Shown piece by piece: positions 49,324 through 59,324 of a stretch of DNA of 64,000 nucleotides. This stretch comes from Actinobacillus genomosp. 2 (GTDB lineage: Bacteria > Pseudomonadota > Gammaproteobacteria > Enterobacterales > Pasteurellaceae). The stretch is taken from contig NZ_CP103807.1 in the NCBI RefSeq assembly GCF_029773605.1, forward strand, positions 992,001 through 1,056,000, written 5' to 3'. Position 1 is the first letter of the stretch. The number at the start of each line of letters is the position of its first letter. A program made the position numbers and the translations under genes. The notes under the pieces were generated by a model. That model did not search any database. It had not been told where the DNA came from and was given only the letters and a program-made list of their open reading frames with translations.

Positions 49324-50000
49324 TATCTATGTTCCCCCTTGCCAAATGGAATGTGGTATAAGTTCGGCTCTGTACCTAAAGATACTTTAGTACGATATAC
49401 AGGATTTTCACGTACTTTTTTGTACACTTCACTATTATGATCGTTCATATCACCGAAAGTTAACGCTTTGGTCGGACAAGCCTCTACACAAGCAGGCTGT
49501 TTACCTTCCGCAAGATTGGTATCACGACAGAAGTTACATTTATCTGCTGATTTTTTCTCCGGATGAATAAAACGTACACGGTATGGACAAACTGCGATGC
49601 AGTATTGGCAACCAACACATAAGTCTGAATGTACATCAACGATACCAGTTTCCGGATCAACGAATGATGCACCGGTCGGACAAACCGCTACACAAGGTGC
49701 GTTTGTACAATGTTGGCAAGATTGACGGAAAAATTCATACTCGACATTCGGAAATTCGCCATATGGCTCGCTACGGATAATTTCTAAACGAGAAACACCT
49801 TCAGGTACTTTATTCGTTGTACGGCATGCGTCCATACAAGCGGTACAACCGATACAAGATGCTTCATCGTGCACCATCGCATAGCGAATTTTTTTCTCTT
49901 CTTTCTCAGTAGCAAGAGTTACTGAGGTAGCAAGCCCGGTGCTTGCTACGACAGCGATAGCACCTGCCCCTGAGACGAAGTCTCTACGGGTGCAAGTCAT
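49323..50000 (-). CDS. nrfC: Nitrite reductase iron-sulfur subunit NrfC
   Basis: 225 residues. A twin-arginine signal (TCTRRDFVSGAGAIAVVAS) exports it folded to the periplasm. Four ferredoxin-type cysteine clusters are visible: [40 protein letters not shown] and CNFCRDTN with CVEACP, for four [4Fe-4S] centres. It carries electrons from NrfD to NrfB. An uptake sequence is embedded (49836-49844). Overlaps nrfB and nrfD by one base each. Confidence 0.95.
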   Translation of the reverse strand: MTCTRRDFVSGAGAIAVVASTGLATSVTLATEKEEKKIRYAMVHDEASCIGCTACMDACRTTNKVPEGVSRLEIIRSEPYGEFPNVEYEFFRQSCQHCTNAPCVAVCPTGASFVDPETGIVDVHSDLCVGCQYCIAVCPYRVRFIHPEKKSADKCNFCRDTNLAEGKQPACVEACPTKALTFGDMNDHNSEVYKKVRENPVYRTKVSLGTEPNLYHIPFGKGEHR

Positions 50001-50653
50001 TATTTAGTTTCCTTTGCTTTGAGTGAATCCATTTCACGAGTTTTAAATTCGCCTGAATGGATTTTTGTGTGACAATCCGTACAAAGTTTAATACGTTGTT
50101 TTTCAGGAATGTCTTTCATCGGTTCTTTTTCCGGGTGAAGTTCATGACAATTTGTACATGAAATTTTCGCTGCATGAGTATCATGCGCCCAGAATTTTTC
50201 ACGTAATTTATCCGCCGTATGACAAGCTACACACACTTGGTTTTGTTCATTTACAGAACGTTCAAGCGAAGGATTGCTTGCTTTACCATGCGGATTAAAA
50301 CGCATTACGTCTTTTACACCTTTACGGTGATTTTCAGAAATATTACCATGACAACTTACGCAAGTAATTTGTTCGCCACTATTCGGACTTTTCACATTTT
50401 TTTGGAAATGTTTACCCGCATGATGGAACGGTTTACCTGTTGCGTTTGCTGATTCGTGACACTGTACACAGTATTTATTCGGATCACGGCGTGCATCTTC
50501 TGCAATTTGTGCATCACTTGCTTGCTCACTCCACAATGGTTTCGGTGGTTGTGGCATTTCCGCTTGGGAAGCGGTTGAAATTGCAAAGAAACTTGCAAAA
50601 GCGACCGCTTGGAGGGCGATTGCTCGCCCTACTTTTGAGATAATGTTTTTCAT
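50000..50653 (-). CDS. nrfB: Pentahaem cytochrome NrfB
   Basis: 217 residues (E. coli 188). Signal peptide to about residue 31. Five CXXCH haem motifs are present: CVQCH, CVSCH, CVACH, CTNCH and CTDCH. It passes electrons from NrfC to NrfA in the periplasm. One-base overlap with nrfC. Confidence 0.95.
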   Translation of the reverse strand: MKNIISKVGRAIALQAVAFASFFAISTASQAEMPQPPKPLWSEQASDAQIAEDARRDPNKYCVQCHESANATGKPFHHAGKHFQKNVKSPNSGEQITCVSCHGNISENHRKGVKDVMRFNPHGKASNPSLERSVNEQNQVCVACHTADKLREKFWAHDTHAAKISCTNCHELHPEKEPMKDIPEKQRIKLCTDCHTKIHSGEFKTREMDSLKAKETK

Positions 50654-50673
50654 AATTTCACCTCAAGCTTCTA

Positions 50674-52179
50674 TTATTTCGCTTCTGCTTTTGGTGCTGT
50701 AACCGCTTTCGGTTCTTCTACTGCAGGTAATAAACCTTTTTCACGAGCTTGAGCTTCCCATTGTGGAACGACTGTACGTAAAAATTCTGCTTTATCTGCC
50801 TCTAATTTTGGCATATTTAAACCAATCGCTTTTTGTGCTTTTTCTCTCGTAGAAATATCTGGAATAGCAACCGGTGTTGTTACACCATGTTTCGCTAATA
50901 CTACACCGAGTTTCGCACGAGCATCCGCTGCACGGTCAATACCTGTTGCAATTACATGCAGCATTACATCCGGAGCGTGCATATGGCTACCGTGACCCGC
51001 TGCTGAGTAATCCCAACGCCATTGAGCGTGACGAATTGCTGTTAACACATCTTTCATTTCTTCTTGAGTTGCACCAGCATCCCAAGCTGCTTTCGCTTCA
51101 AAGTGTGCTTTCACTAATTGATCTTCAAGTTTGATCATTGCTTCTTTAACTTGATGTTTATGCTCTTTTACACGTTTTTGTAATGTTTCTTTGCTTTGTT
51201 CATGACACGTTTTACAAGTCACATCAAATTGATCGAATGGATTACCAATTTTGTGATCCGTATAAACTTTACCATCTTTATCTTTCACTTTCGGCATATG
51301 GCAGTCGATACAAGTTACGCCATTTTTACCATGTACACCTTGAGACCAAACTTCAAAATCTGGGTGTTGTGCTTTTAACATAGGTGCTTTAGATAAAGCA
51401 TGAGTCCAGTCAGTAAATTGAATTTCATCGTAATATTTCTCAATACTATCGACATCCACACCTTTTTTCCAAGGGAACGTTACGTCCGTTTTATCTTTAA
51501 AGTAGTACTCAACGTGACAGTTTGCACATACCGCAACACGTTTACCATGTTTATCTAAATCTTCAAATTTCCAACCTACAGTTTCTAATGCACGTAATAC
51601 GTGTGGACGAGCAACGCGTAATGCTGGTTTGCCTTCTTCAAACTCTTTAGATTTTGTATCATGACAGTCTGCACAACCGATTGAGTTTACGATTTCAGCA
51701 CCGTATTTTGCCCATTTCGGATCAAAGTAACCACGCTCGCCTTTTTCTTCGATTAAGCGAGGTACATCCGGACCTTTACATGTCCAACAAGCCATTGGCT
51801 GAGGGCCATCATTTTCATCTTTTGGTGCACCAGTACGTAAAATTTCACGTACGTCTGTTACTGCATAATAGTGACCACGAGGTTTGTTATACTCTGCGGA
51901 AAATAAATAACCCGCCCATAACACAACATAACGAGGATCTGCTTCTAATGCACTACCACGATCCGTTGATTCTGAAGTGGCTTTCCATGAGTTATATTGA
52001 AGCGGATATTTTTCAGCAAATTTATGGTTTGCCGATTCTACTACTACACCTAGTTTTTCATGTTTTAATGCTTTATCTGTTAAAGATGGAGCTTTCGCTT
52101 CCTCTGCCCATGCTGATGATGATAAACACCCCAACATCGCAATGGTCGCCATTGCTAATTTTTTAGTTAAACGTTTCAC
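50674..52179 (-). CDS. nrfA: Periplasmic cytochrome c nitrite reductase NrfA
   Basis: 501 residues from the GTG at 52179, which has a GGGGG ribosome site eight bases before it; an in-frame GTG at 52194 would lie in that site. Signal peptide to about residue 26 ([20 protein letters not shown]). The active-site haem is bound by the special CWTCK motif; the other four by CADCH, CANCH, CIDCH and CKTCH. Catalytic and calcium-site residues lie in CIDCHMPKV. It reduces nitrite to ammonium with six electrons from formate by way of NrfBCD. First gene of the operon; an FNR box and a NarL/NarP-type site lie upstream. Confidence 0.96.
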   Translation of the reverse strand: MKRLTKKLAMATIAMLGCLSSSAWAEEAKAPSLTDKALKHEKLGVVVESANHKFAEKYPLQYNSWKATSESTDRGSALEADPRYVVLWAGYLFSAEYNKPRGHYYAVTDVREILRTGAPKDENDGPQPMACWTCKGPDVPRLIEEKGERGYFDPKWAKYGAEIVNSIGCADCHDTKSKEFEEGKPALRVARPHVLRALETVGWKFEDLDKHGKRVAVCANCHVEYYFKDKTDVTFPWKKGVDVDSIEKYYDEIQFTDWTHALSKAPMLKAQHPDFEVWSQGVHGKNGVTCIDCHMPKVKDKDGKVYTDHKIGNPFDQFDVTCKTCHEQSKETLQKRVKEHKHQVKEAMIKLEDQLVKAHFEAKAAWDAGATQEEMKDVLTAIRHAQWRWDYSAAGHGSHMHAPDVMLHVIATGIDRAADARAKLGVVLAKHGVTTPVAIPDISTREKAQKAIGLNMPKLEADKAEFLRTVVPQWEAQAREKGLLPAVEEPKAVTAPKAEAK

Positions 52180-52308
52180 GTTGTGTCCCCCCACAAAATG
52201 TAGATAGAAATGATAACTTTTCTTATTAAAACAATAAGATAAACTTTAAGTTTCATTAATGAGAATAGAACAAAATAACTAAAATTTTTAGTTCGATTTT
52301 AACTTTTA

Positions 52309-52322
52309 TTGAAATAAATCAA
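52309..52322 (-). promoter_or_regulatory. FNR box of the nrf promoter
   Basis: TTGAA-ATAA-ATCAA against the consensus TTGAT-N4-ATCAA: nine of ten. If it sits at -41.5, transcription starts near 52274, leaving a leader of about 95 bases before nrfA. Confidence 0.75.
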
Positions 52323-52337
52323 CAAAAAATCCACAAA

Positions 52338-52353
52338 TACCTCTTTAGCGGTA
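52338..52353 (-). promoter_or_regulatory. NarL/NarP-type 7-2-7 site of the nrf promoter
   Basis: TACCTCT-TT-AGCGGTA is the inverted heptamer pair (TACYYMT, N2, AKRRGTA) with one mismatch. Its centre is 30 bases upstream of the FNR box centre; in E. coli nrf the two are 33 apart. So nitrate or nitrite control by NarP is likely. Confidence 0.65.
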
Positions 52354-52587
52354 TCTTATTTTGCACATAAATAACAATCATTTTTATCTATTTATGCCAT
52401 TCATAAAATCTTTAGTAACGATAACGTTTGCTTCGAGCTGATAATATGGCTTATCCGTATTTATTCAGGTAGATAAAGATCGTATTAATTACAATTATTT
52501 TAATCTATAAGGTTTAAAAAAATCAGAATCTGTGTTATCAATAACAATCTTTTATTTTATAAATTTAACTAAATAAATAATATAAGG

Positions 52588-52596
52588 ACACAACAT
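52588..52596 (+). promoter_or_regulatory. Predicted GcvB site in ilvG leader
   Basis: ACACAACAT just before the ilvG ATG is a perfect 9-nt complement of GcvB R1 and lies next to the AAGGA ribosome site. Confidence 0.65.
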
Positions 52597-52599
52597 ACA

Positions 52600-54252
52600 A
52601 TGAACGGTGCAAATTTAGTCATTGAAAGTCTGAAAGCACAGGGCGTGACTACACTATTTGGTTACCCTGGTGGGGCGATTATGCCTACTTATGATGCGCT
52701 TTATGACTCAGGATTAGATCATTTATTAGTTCGCAACGAGCAAGGTGCGGCAATGGCTGCTATTGGCTATGCACGTGCAACGGGTAAAGTTGGGGTATGT
52801 ATTGCGACTTCCGGTCCTGGTGCAACGAATTTGATTACCGGATTGGGCGATGCAGCGTTAGATTCTATTCCTGTGGTTGCTCTTACTGGACAGGTAGCAA
52901 GTCATTTGATCGGTACAGACGCTTTCCAAGAATCCGATGTTTTAGGCTTATCACTCGCTTGTACTAAACACAGTTTCATTGTCCAAAATATTGAAGAATT
53001 ACCGGAAATTATCGCTCGAGCGTTCCAGATTGCACAAAGTGGTCGTCCTGGTCCGGTATTAGTCGATATTCCTCGTGATATTCAACTCGCTCCAACTTCA
53101 GCCAAACCGATTGTTTATGAAAAACAGCCTGTTGGCCCACAAGATCCATACTTACTCAGTGAAGCAAAAGCTCTATTGGCTAATGCTAAACGTCCGGTAC
53201 TTTACGTCGGTGGCGGTGTCGGTATGGCTGGCGGTGTACAAGCGGTCAGAAATTTCCTAAAAGTCACAAATATTCCGTCTGTATCAACCTTAAAAGGGCT
53301 AGGCACAATTACCGTTGATGATCCACTTTATATGGGTATGATCGGTATGCACGGTACTAAAGCAGCAAACTATGCGGTACAAGAATGTGATCTTTTAATC
53401 GCGTGCGGAGCACGTTTTGACGACCGAGTAACCGGTAAATTAGACACTTTTGCGCCACACGCTAAAGTGATTCATATTGATATTGATATTGCTGAAATTA
53501 ATAAGTTACGCAAAGTACAGGTGGCATTACAAGGTGATTTAATTGAAGCAGTTAATGCTTTGGCACAACCGTTAGATATTGAGCCTTGGCGTGAAGATGT
53601 AAAACGCTTAAAAGCAGATTTGGATTTCCACTATATTGATAATGCCGGAGAAGGCGATATTGATGCTAAGGCATTACTAAACACGCTTTCACAACGCAAA
53701 CCGAAAAATGCGATTATCACGACTGATGTAGGCCAACACCAAATGTGGTCTGCACAGCATTTACAACATTTTGCCCCGGAAAACTTCATCACTTCGGCAG
53801 GTTTCGGTTCAATGGGCTTCGGTTTACCGGCAGCGGTGGGTGCGGTAAAAGCTCGTCCACAAGATCCTGTGATATTAGTCACCGGTGACGGCTCAATTAT
53901 GATGAATATCCAAGAATTCGGCTCAATCAAACGTGGCAAGTTACCCATCAAAATTTTATTACTAGATAACCAACGTTTAGGAATGGTACGCCAATGGCAA
54001 TCACTCTTCTTCCATGGTCGCCACAGTAATACGATTTTAGATGATAATCCCGATTTTGTGGTATTGGCTTCAGCGTTTGGAATTGAAGGTGAGCGTATCG
54101 AAAAAGCAAGCGAAGTATCTGACGCATTAGATCGTTTGCTCAATGCCAAAGAAGCTTATCTACTACATGTTTGTATTCCGGAAGAAGATAACGTATGGCC
54201 GCTTGTGCCACCGGGTGCGTGTAACGCCGATATGCTTGATGATGAAGTGTAA
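52600..54252 (+). CDS. ilvG: Acetolactate synthase II large subunit
   Basis: 550 residues (E. coli 548). It condenses two pyruvates, or pyruvate and 2-ketobutyrate, in the first common step of Val/Leu/Ile synthesis. The ThDP site is visible as GDGSIMMN with the [12 protein letters not shown] tail, the catalytic Glu in [11 protein letters not shown], and the FAD region [23 protein letters not shown] identifies the IlvG isoform, and ilvM follows in 18 bases. An uptake sequence lies inside it (53238-53246). Confidence 0.95.
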   Translation: MNGANLVIESLKAQGVTTLFGYPGGAIMPTYDALYDSGLDHLLVRNEQGAAMAAIGYARATGKVGVCIATSGPGATNLITGLGDAALDSIPVVALTGQVASHLIGTDAFQESDVLGLSLACTKHSFIVQNIEELPEIIARAFQIAQSGRPGPVLVDIPRDIQLAPTSAKPIVYEKQPVGPQDPYLLSEAKALLANAKRPVLYVGGGVGMAGGVQAVRNFLKVTNIPSVSTLKGLGTITVDDPLYMGMIGMHGTKAANYAVQECDLLIACGARFDDRVTGKLDTFAPHAKVIHIDIDIAEINKLRKVQVALQGDLIEAVNALAQPLDIEPWREDVKRLKADLDFHYIDNAGEGDIDAKALLNTLSQRKPKNAIITTDVGQHQMWSAQHLQHFAPENFITSAGFGSMGFGLPAAVGAVKARPQDPVILVTGDGSIMMNIQEFGSIKRGKLPIKILLLDNQRLGMVRQWQSLFFHGRHSNTILDDNPDFVVLASAFGIEGERIEKASEVSDALDRLLNAKEAYLLHVCIPEEDNVWPLVPPGACNADMLDDEV

Positions 54253-54270
54253 GAATAGGGAGAAATAAAT

Positions 54271-54489
54271 ATGCAACGTTACGATCTAACTATTACGGCA
54301 GAGAAACGCCCTGAAACACTTGAGCGAATTTTACGAGTTGTACGTCATCGTGGATTTGAGATTTTAACGATGAATGTCAGTAGTGATACACAACATTTTG
54401 AAATGACACTTCATATACAAAGTACACGAGCGATTGAATTGCTGACGCATCAATTAAGCAAACTGATCGATGTAAAATCGATTCGCTAA
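54271..54489 (+). CDS. ilvM: Acetolactate synthase II small subunit
   Basis: 72 residues, shorter than E. coli IlvM (87). A single ACT-like domain (MQRYDLTITAEKRPETLERI, then FEMTLHIQSTRA). IlvM activates IlvG; isozyme II is resistant to valine feedback in E. coli. It is followed by an inverted uptake pair (54510-54567) that may weaken read-through into ilvD. Confidence 0.9.
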   Translation: MQRYDLTITAEKRPETLERILRVVRHRGFEILTMNVSSDTQHFEMTLHIQSTRAIELLTHQLSKLIDVKSIR

Positions 54490-54509
54490 TCAACTAAAAA
54501 GCAAATTTC

Positions 54510-54567
54510 ACAAGCGGTTGTTTTTTATTTGTTTCTGGTAAAATATCAAATAAATGCAACCGCTTAT
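54510..54567. terminator. Imperfect inverted uptake-sequence pair, ilvM / ilvD
   Basis: ACAAGCGGTTG at 54510 and CAACCGCTTAT ending at 54567 with ATTTG/CAAAT inside; no long T-run, so perhaps partial. Confidence 0.6.
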
Positions 54568-54581
54568 ACATTGTTCAAAAT

Positions 54582-54591
54582 AACACAACAT
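54582..54591 (+). promoter_or_regulatory. Predicted GcvB site in ilvD leader
   Basis: AACACAACAT is a perfect 10-nt complement of GcvB R1, 21 bases before the ilvD ATG. Confidence 0.65.
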
Positions 54592-54611
54592 AGCCTAATT
54601 TGGAGAAATAT

Positions 54612-56447
54612 ATGCCTATTTTACGTTCTGCAACCTCAACGCAAGGTCGCAATATGGCAGGTGCACGTGCATTATGGCGTGCAACAGGAATGAAAGAAAA
54701 CGACTTCGGCAAACCGATTATTGCCGTCGTAAACTCATTTACTCAATTTGTACCGGGTCACGTTCACTTACGTGATATGGGTAAACTGGTAGCTGAACAA
54801 ATTGAAGCTGCCGGCGGTGTTGCAAAAGAATTTAATACAATCGCAGTGGATGACGGTATCGCAATGGGTCACGGCGGTATGCTTTACTCACTACCAAGCC
54901 GTGATTTAATCGCTGACTCGGTTGAATATATGGTCAATGCACACTGTGCCGATGCAATGGTGTGTATTTCAAACTGTGACAAAATCACTCCGGGAATGTT
55001 AATGGCAGCAATGCGTTTAAATATTCCGGCAATTTTTGTTTCCGGCGGCCCAATGGAAGCTGGCAAAACCAAACTCTCGGATCAGCTGATTAAATTAGAT
55101 TTAGTCGATGCCATGGTACAAGCAGCAGATAAAAATGTATCGGATGCAGATGTTGCTGCTATCGAACGTTCAGCTTGCCCTACTTGCGGTTCTTGTTCGG
55201 GTATGTTTACTGCTAACTCCATGAACTGCTTAACCGAAGCATTAGGTTTATCTTTGCCAGGTAACGGTTCAATGTTAGCTACCCACGCTGATCGTAAAGA
55301 ATTATTCTTAAAAGCCGGTCGTCAAATTGTTGAGCTTTGCAAACGTTACTACGAGCAAGACGATGCGAGCGTATTACCACGTTCAATCGCCACCAAAGCG
55401 GCATTTGAAAATGCAATGAGCTTAGATATCGCGATGGGCGGTTCAACCAATACGGTTTTACATTTATTAGCAGCGGCACAAGAAGCGGAAGTAGATTTCA
55501 CTATGGCGGATATCGATCGTTTATCACGTGTAGTTCCTTGCTTATCAAAAGTTGCCCCAAATACCAATAAATATCATATGGAAGATGTACACCGTGCCGG
55601 CGGTATTATGGCGATTTTAGGCGAGTTAGATCGTGCAAAATTATTACATAACGACACAAATACTGTACTGGGTATGACGATTGGTGAACAAATTTCACAA
55701 TACGATATTATGTTAACCAAAGACGAAGCAGTACATAAATTCTTCCGTGCCGGCCCAGCGGGTATTCGTACCACACAAGCATTCTCACAAGATTGTCGTT
55801 GGGATACGGTAGATAACGACCGCCAAAACGGTTGTATTCGCAGCAAAGAACACGCATATAGCCAAGACGGTGGTTTAGCAATGCTTTCTGGTAATATCGC
55901 ACTGGACGGTTGTATCGTAAAAACTGCCGGTGTAGATGAAAGTATCTTGAAATTTACCGGCGAAGCCATTGTATTTGAAAGCCAAGAAGATGCGGTTGCA
56001 GGTATTTTGGGCGGTAAAGTACGTGCTGGTCATGTCGTTGTGATTCGTTACGAAGGTCCGAAAGGTGGTCCGGGTATGCAAGAAATGCTTTATCCGACCA
56101 GTTACTTAAAATCAATGGGGTTAGGTAAAGCCTGTGCATTATTAACAGACGGTCGTTTCTCTGGCGGTACATCAGGTTTATCAATCGGTCACTGCTCGCC
56201 GGAAGCAGCGGCAGGCGGTTTAATCGGTGTGGTAAAAGACGGCGATACGATTGAAATCGATATTCCAAACCGCCGTATTGAGTTAAAAGTGGCAGAAGAA
56301 GAACTAGCACAACGTCGTACAGAACAAGATGCGAAAGGTTGGAAACCAGCAAATCGCCAACGTGAAGTATCATTCGCCTTAAAAGTGTACGGACATTTTG
56401 CAACTTCTGCGGATAAAGGTGCAGTACGCGATAAAACCAAAATCTAA
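54612..56447 (+). CDS. ilvD: Dihydroxy-acid dehydratase
   Basis: 611 residues from the ATG at 54612, placed by GGAG and by the family start [18 protein letters not shown]; a TTG four codons upstream overlaps the ribosome site. It removes water from dihydroxy acids in Val/Ile synthesis. Cys ligands of the Fe-S cluster are in [12 protein letters not shown] and [12 protein letters not shown] terminator follows, so ilvD is the end of the ilvGM-ilvD group. ilvA and ilvC are elsewhere. Confidence 0.97.
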   Translation: MPILRSATSTQGRNMAGARALWRATGMKENDFGKPIIAVVNSFTQFVPGHVHLRDMGKLVAEQIEAAGGVAKEFNTIAVDDGIAMGHGGMLYSLPSRDLIADSVEYMVNAHCADAMVCISNCDKITPGMLMAAMRLNIPAIFVSGGPMEAGKTKLSDQLIKLDLVDAMVQAADKNVSDADVAAIERSACPTCGSCSGMFTANSMNCLTEALGLSLPGNGSMLATHADRKELFLKAGRQIVELCKRYYEQDDASVLPRSIATKAAFENAMSLDIAMGGSTNTVLHLLAAAQEAEVDFTMADIDRLSRVVPCLSKVAPNTNKYHMEDVHRAGGIMAILGELDRAKLLHNDTNTVLGMTIGEQISQYDIMLTKDEAVHKFFRAGPAGIRTTQAFSQDCRWDTVDNDRQNGCIRSKEHAYSQDGGLAMLSGNIALDGCIVKTAGVDESILKFTGEAIVFESQEDAVAGILGGKVRAGHVVVIRYEGPKGGPGMQEMLYPTSYLKSMGLGKACALLTDGRFSGGTSGLSIGHCSPEAAAGGLIGVVKDGDTIEIDIPNRRIELKVAEEELAQRRTEQDAKGWKPANRQREVSFALKVYGHFATSADKGAVRDKTKI

Positions 56448-56464
56448 TAAAGGCTAATTAGCAT

Positions 56465-56490
56465 AAATGGACACCCTTGGGTGTCCATTT
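56465..56490 (+). terminator. ilvD terminator
   Basis: AAATGGACACCC / GGGTGTCCATTT, 12 bp stem, then T-run. Confidence 0.9.
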
Positions 56491-56649
56491 TTATTAGGAT
56501 CTAATATTCTTAATGGCAAGCGGTCAATAATGGGGTTATTTTTTGCAAAAATTGATTGAATAGTAAAAAATTAAGCTACATTTAAAACAACATTAACTAA
56601 CAAAAATTTGTTAAAATTCAACCGCCATTATTTTTTATTCGTGAAAGCT

Positions 56650-57480
56650 ATGTACGATTATTTTTTATCTTTACACCCAGTAGCACAAGCGTTTATCGCG
56701 GGGTTATTTACTTGGGGCTGCACTGTCTTTGGTGCGGCGTTTGTCTATTTCTTTAAAACGGTCAACCGTAAATTACTGGATGTAATGATGGGTTTTGCCG
56801 CCGGTGTAATGATTGCCGCCTCTTTTTGGTCGCTCCTAGCCCCTGCACTTGAATATGCCGAGCCAAGCTATGGTTCTCTGGCGTGGATACCAGCTGCGTC
56901 CGGTTTTCTTGCCGGTGGTTTTTTCTTACGACTCATTGATAAAATTGTGCCTCACCTACATTTAAGTAAGCCGCTTTCAGATGCAGAAGGTATGCCTCAA
57001 TTTAAAAAAGGTTTATCTAAAAGTATGCTGCTTTTTTTAGCGATTACCATTCATAATATTCCAGAAGGTCTTGCTCTCGGAGTGACATTCGGTGCTTTAG
57101 CTTCAAATGTTGCCGATCACCAAGCAATGTTAACCGGTGCGATAGGTTTAGCAATAGGAATTGGCTTACAAAATATTCCGGAAGGGTCATCTTTATCGTT
57201 ACCGATTCGTGGCGAAGGTAAAAGTCGTAAACAAGCCTTTTTATGGGGAGCAATGTCTGCGATCGTTGAACCAATTGCAGCGATATTCGGTGCTGCTTTT
57301 GTACTTTCGATGACAGCCATATTGCCTTATGCACTCGCTTTTGCTGCTGGTGCGATGATTTTCGTGGTGGTGGAAGAACTGATTCCCGAATCACAAAGCG
57401 GTGGCAACACCGACATTGCTACTTTGGGATTAATGGTAGGATTTGTAATTATGATGGTATTAGATGTCGCTTTAGGCTAA
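56650..57480 (+). CDS. ZIP-family metal transporter
   Basis: 276 residues from the ATG at 56650; an upstream TTG frame is less likely. About eight membrane helices. Metal-binding helices IV and V show HNIPEGLALGVTFG and GLQNIPEGSSLSLPIRGEGKS, the GufA-type ZIP signature, and VVEELIPESQ follows in the last third. It probably brings in zinc or another divalent metal. No Zur box was identified. The next gene is a DUF805 protein. Confidence 0.88.
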   Translation: MYDYFLSLHPVAQAFIAGLFTWGCTVFGAAFVYFFKTVNRKLLDVMMGFAAGVMIAASFWSLLAPALEYAEPSYGSLAWIPAASGFLAGGFFLRLIDKIVPHLHLSKPLSDAEGMPQFKKGLSKSMLLFLAITIHNIPEGLALGVTFGALASNVADHQAMLTGAIGLAIGIGLQNIPEGSSLSLPIRGEGKSRKQAFLWGAMSAIVEPIAAIFGAAFVLSMTAILPYALAFAAGAMIFVVVEELIPESQSGGNTDIATLGLMVGFVIMMVLDVALG

Positions 57481-57511
57481 TGATATAACTCTTCATCTAA
57501 AAAGGATTGAT

Positions 57512-57934
57512 ATGATTTGGTATAAAGCACTATTTTCGTTTCAAGGACGACTTAATCGCCAAGGCTTTTGGATCGGCTTTGCGATTAACTTTATTTTCTT
57601 ATTTATTGCTGCAAACTTTTGGTTAAATTCTACCGCTTTTAATCTGCTCAGTTTGCTTCCGCTTACATTATCGCTATATAGCTTATCTGCGGTCATTATT
57701 AAACGCCTACACGACCGAAACCGTTCCGGCAAAGCGGTTATCATGGCATTTGTACCGGTTGTGTGCTATGGTGTATCCCTCTCAGCTCAAGGTACAATGG
57801 CATGGCTACTGGGGATGATGATGCCGATGTTTATCGGTACGATGTTGTTGCTAGAATGGGGTGTATTTAAAGGTAATCCGCAAGCGAACCAGTATGGGGA
57901 AAAGGGGCTAAGTGTAAAATTCCTAGCACGCTAG
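57512..57934 (+). CDS. DUF805 membrane protein
   Basis: 140 residues. FQGRLNRQGFWIGFAINF and KRLHDRNRSGKAVIM are the two DUF805 marks, with three to four helices between and after. The family is common in inner membranes and of unknown function. It lies 31 bases after the ZIP gene and before a structured repeat. Confidence 0.85.
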   Translation: MIWYKALFSFQGRLNRQGFWIGFAINFIFLFIAANFWLNSTAFNLLSLLPLTLSLYSLSAVIIKRLHDRNRSGKAVIMAFVPVVCYGVSLSAQGTMAWLLGMMMPMFIGTMLLLEWGVFKGNPQANQYGEKGLSVKFLAR

Positions 57935-57941
57935 ATCAATG

Positions 57942-58167
57942 TTACTTTTCTTTGCGTTGCCAAAGAAAAGTAACCAAAAGAAAAGCAACCCTATTTCACC
58001 GCTTATCTTCGCTTAGTTGAAATTTGCTTAACGGAACATTTTAGATTCGCTTCGGCTCAAGAAAAATGTTCCTACAAATTGCAACACGCTCAGGCGGTTC
58101 AGAAGGGAACCCAGATCAGACTGCCTAATATAACTTTCTTTAGTAACGCAAAAGAAAGTAGGCAAAA
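57942..58167. repeat. Structured repeat element with related palindromes at both ends
   Basis: The left end TTACTTTTCTTT / AAAGAAAAGTAA (57942-57973) forms a perfect 12-bp stem with loop GCGTTGCC. The right end ACTTTCTTT / AAAGAAAGT (58133-58159) is a 9-bp relative. Inside are GGAACATTTT / AAAATGTTCC (58033-58072) and a weaker AGGCGGT / ACTGCCT stem (58092-58125). Nothing codes for protein. It resembles the ACTTTCTTTTG...CAAAAGAAAGT dispersed repeats seen in many proteobacteria, probably a mobile or transcribed structured element. Confidence 0.6.
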
Positions 58168-58212
58168 CTTTTTAAAGATGCTCAACTTCTTAAATTAAAA
58201 GAAACACTAATA

Positions 58213-58833
58213 ATGCTCAAACTAAACTATCACAAAACTCATTTTTTAACTTCCGCACCAGATATCCGTCATTTACCGGAAGATAGTGGTGTGGAAATTG
58301 CCTTTGCCGGTCGTTCAAATGCCGGTAAATCTACTGCGCTCAATGCGTTAACTAATCAAAAAAACTTAGCAAGAACTTCAAAAACACCAGGGCGCACCCA
58401 GTTAATTAACTTATTTGAAGTCGAGCCGAATTGTAAGTTGGTCGATTTGCCGGGATACGGTTATGCGGCGGTACCGGAGCAAATGAAGCTCCAATGGCAA
58501 AAAGCGTTAGGCGAATACCTACAAAAACGTGAATGTTTACGCGGTGTGGTGATCCTAATGGATATTCGCCACCCATTAAAAGATCTCGACCAACAGATGA
58601 TCGAATGGGCAGTATCCGCACAATTACCGGTATTATTACTATTAACTAAAGCGGATAAACTCAGCCAAAGCGCAAGAAGTAAAACGGTAAAAATGGTGCG
58701 AGAAGCGATTTTACCGTTCCAAGGCGATATTCAAGTCGAAGCCTACTCTGCACTCAATAAAATTGGTATTGATAAACTTTCCGACAAATTAGATAGCTGG
58801 TTTGCCGAACAATTCCTCAATCAAGGAGCATAA
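58213..58833 (+). CDS. engB: Ribosome-biogenesis GTP-binding protein EngB (YsxC/YihA)
   Basis: 206 residues (E. coli 210). G1 is [10 protein letters not shown]3 DLPGYGYA and G4 LLTKADKLS. Needed for assembly of the large ribosomal subunit and for division. rraB follows at once; the AAGGAG ribosome site of rraB overlaps its last codons. Confidence 0.95.
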   Translation: MLKLNYHKTHFLTSAPDIRHLPEDSGVEIAFAGRSNAGKSTALNALTNQKNLARTSKTPGRTQLINLFEVEPNCKLVDLPGYGYAAVPEQMKLQWQKALGEYLQKRECLRGVVILMDIRHPLKDLDQQMIEWAVSAQLPVLLLLTKADKLSQSARSKTVKMVREAILPFQGDIQVEAYSALNKIGIDKLSDKLDSWFAEQFLNQGA

Positions 58834-58834
58834 A

Positions 58835-59275
58835 ATGTACGATTTTAATGAATTACGTCAAGAAACAGATGAGATCATCGAAAACTTATTAAAAGATGGT
58901 TCGGATCCGGAAGCACTTTATATTATCGAACACCACGTGGCACACCGTGATTTTGATAAACTGGAAAAATTAGTAGTTGATGCTTATAAACTCGGCTATG
59001 AAATTTCAGAGGCGGAAGAAGTTGAAGAAGAAAATGGCAAGGTGATCTTCGTGTGCGACATCGTGAGCGAAGTCAACTTAAATGCCGACATCATTACCGC
59101 CCAACAAAAAGAATTACTGCCGCTGATTGAAAAAGTCGGTGCGGAATATGAAGGCTGGGGCACTTATTTTGAAGATCCGAATGCGGAAGATGATGAATAC
59201 GGTGAAGACGGCGAATTTTTCGATGACCAAGATGAAGATTTTGAGTTTGACGAAGAAGAAATCAGGCGTCACTAA
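58835..59275 (+). CDS. rraB: Ribonuclease E inhibitor RraB
   Basis: 146 residues from the ATG at 58835 (E. coli RraB 138). The motifs SDPEALYIIEHHVA, AYKLGYEISEAEE and YEGWGTYFEDPNAEDDE are family marks; the tail is very acidic (about 20 Asp/Glu in the last 30). RraB binds RNase E and changes which mRNAs it cuts. A hairpin terminator follows. Confidence 0.93.
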   Translation: MYDFNELRQETDEIIENLLKDGSDPEALYIIEHHVAHRDFDKLEKLVVDAYKLGYEISEAEEVEEENGKVIFVCDIVSEVNLNADIITAQQKELLPLIEKVGAEYEGWGTYFEDPNAEDDEYGEDGEFFDDQDEDFEFDEEEIRRH

Positions 59276-59284
59276 TGTTTAAAA

Positions 59285-59312
59285 AATCCCCCATACGCTC
59301 GTATGGGGGATT
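59285..59312. terminator. engB-rraB / tusA terminator
   Basis: AATCCCCCATAC / GTATGGGGGATT stem, 12 bp, GCTC loop, flanked by A-run and T-rich tail, between convergent genes. Confidence 0.88.
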
Positions 59313-59324
59313 ATTTTATTGTGC

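Larger units (their letters stand above)
52195..52599. promoter_or_regulatory. Divergent regulatory region, nrfA / ilvG
   Basis: About 405 bases without a clear gene, very AT-rich. On the nrf side are an FNR box and a NarL/NarP-type site (listed separately). On the ilvG side is a short frame at 52473-52517 whose 14 codons include nine for Ile, Leu or Val, in the place where E. coli has the ilvL attenuator leader, but it lacks an ATG and no attenuator hairpin was found. A longer ATG frame (52394-52441) encodes 15 residues with no clear enrichment. Confidence 0.5.

Noticed and set aside
51654-52166. Long open frame (170 codons) antisense to nrfA
   Set aside because: It is the mirror of a clear five-haem gene; the codon pattern gives a His- and Leu-rich product with no known motifs.
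52394-52441. 15-codon ATG frame before ilvG as an attenuator leader peptide
   Set aside because: Only four Ile/Leu/Val codons and no terminator/antiterminator pair after it.
53631-54149. Open frame of 172 codons antisense to ilvG
   Set aside because: Shadow of ilvG; product is low complexity.
55574-56403. Open frames of 131-149 codons antisense to ilvD
   Set aside because: Shadows of a highly conserved gene; no start signals and no homology visible.
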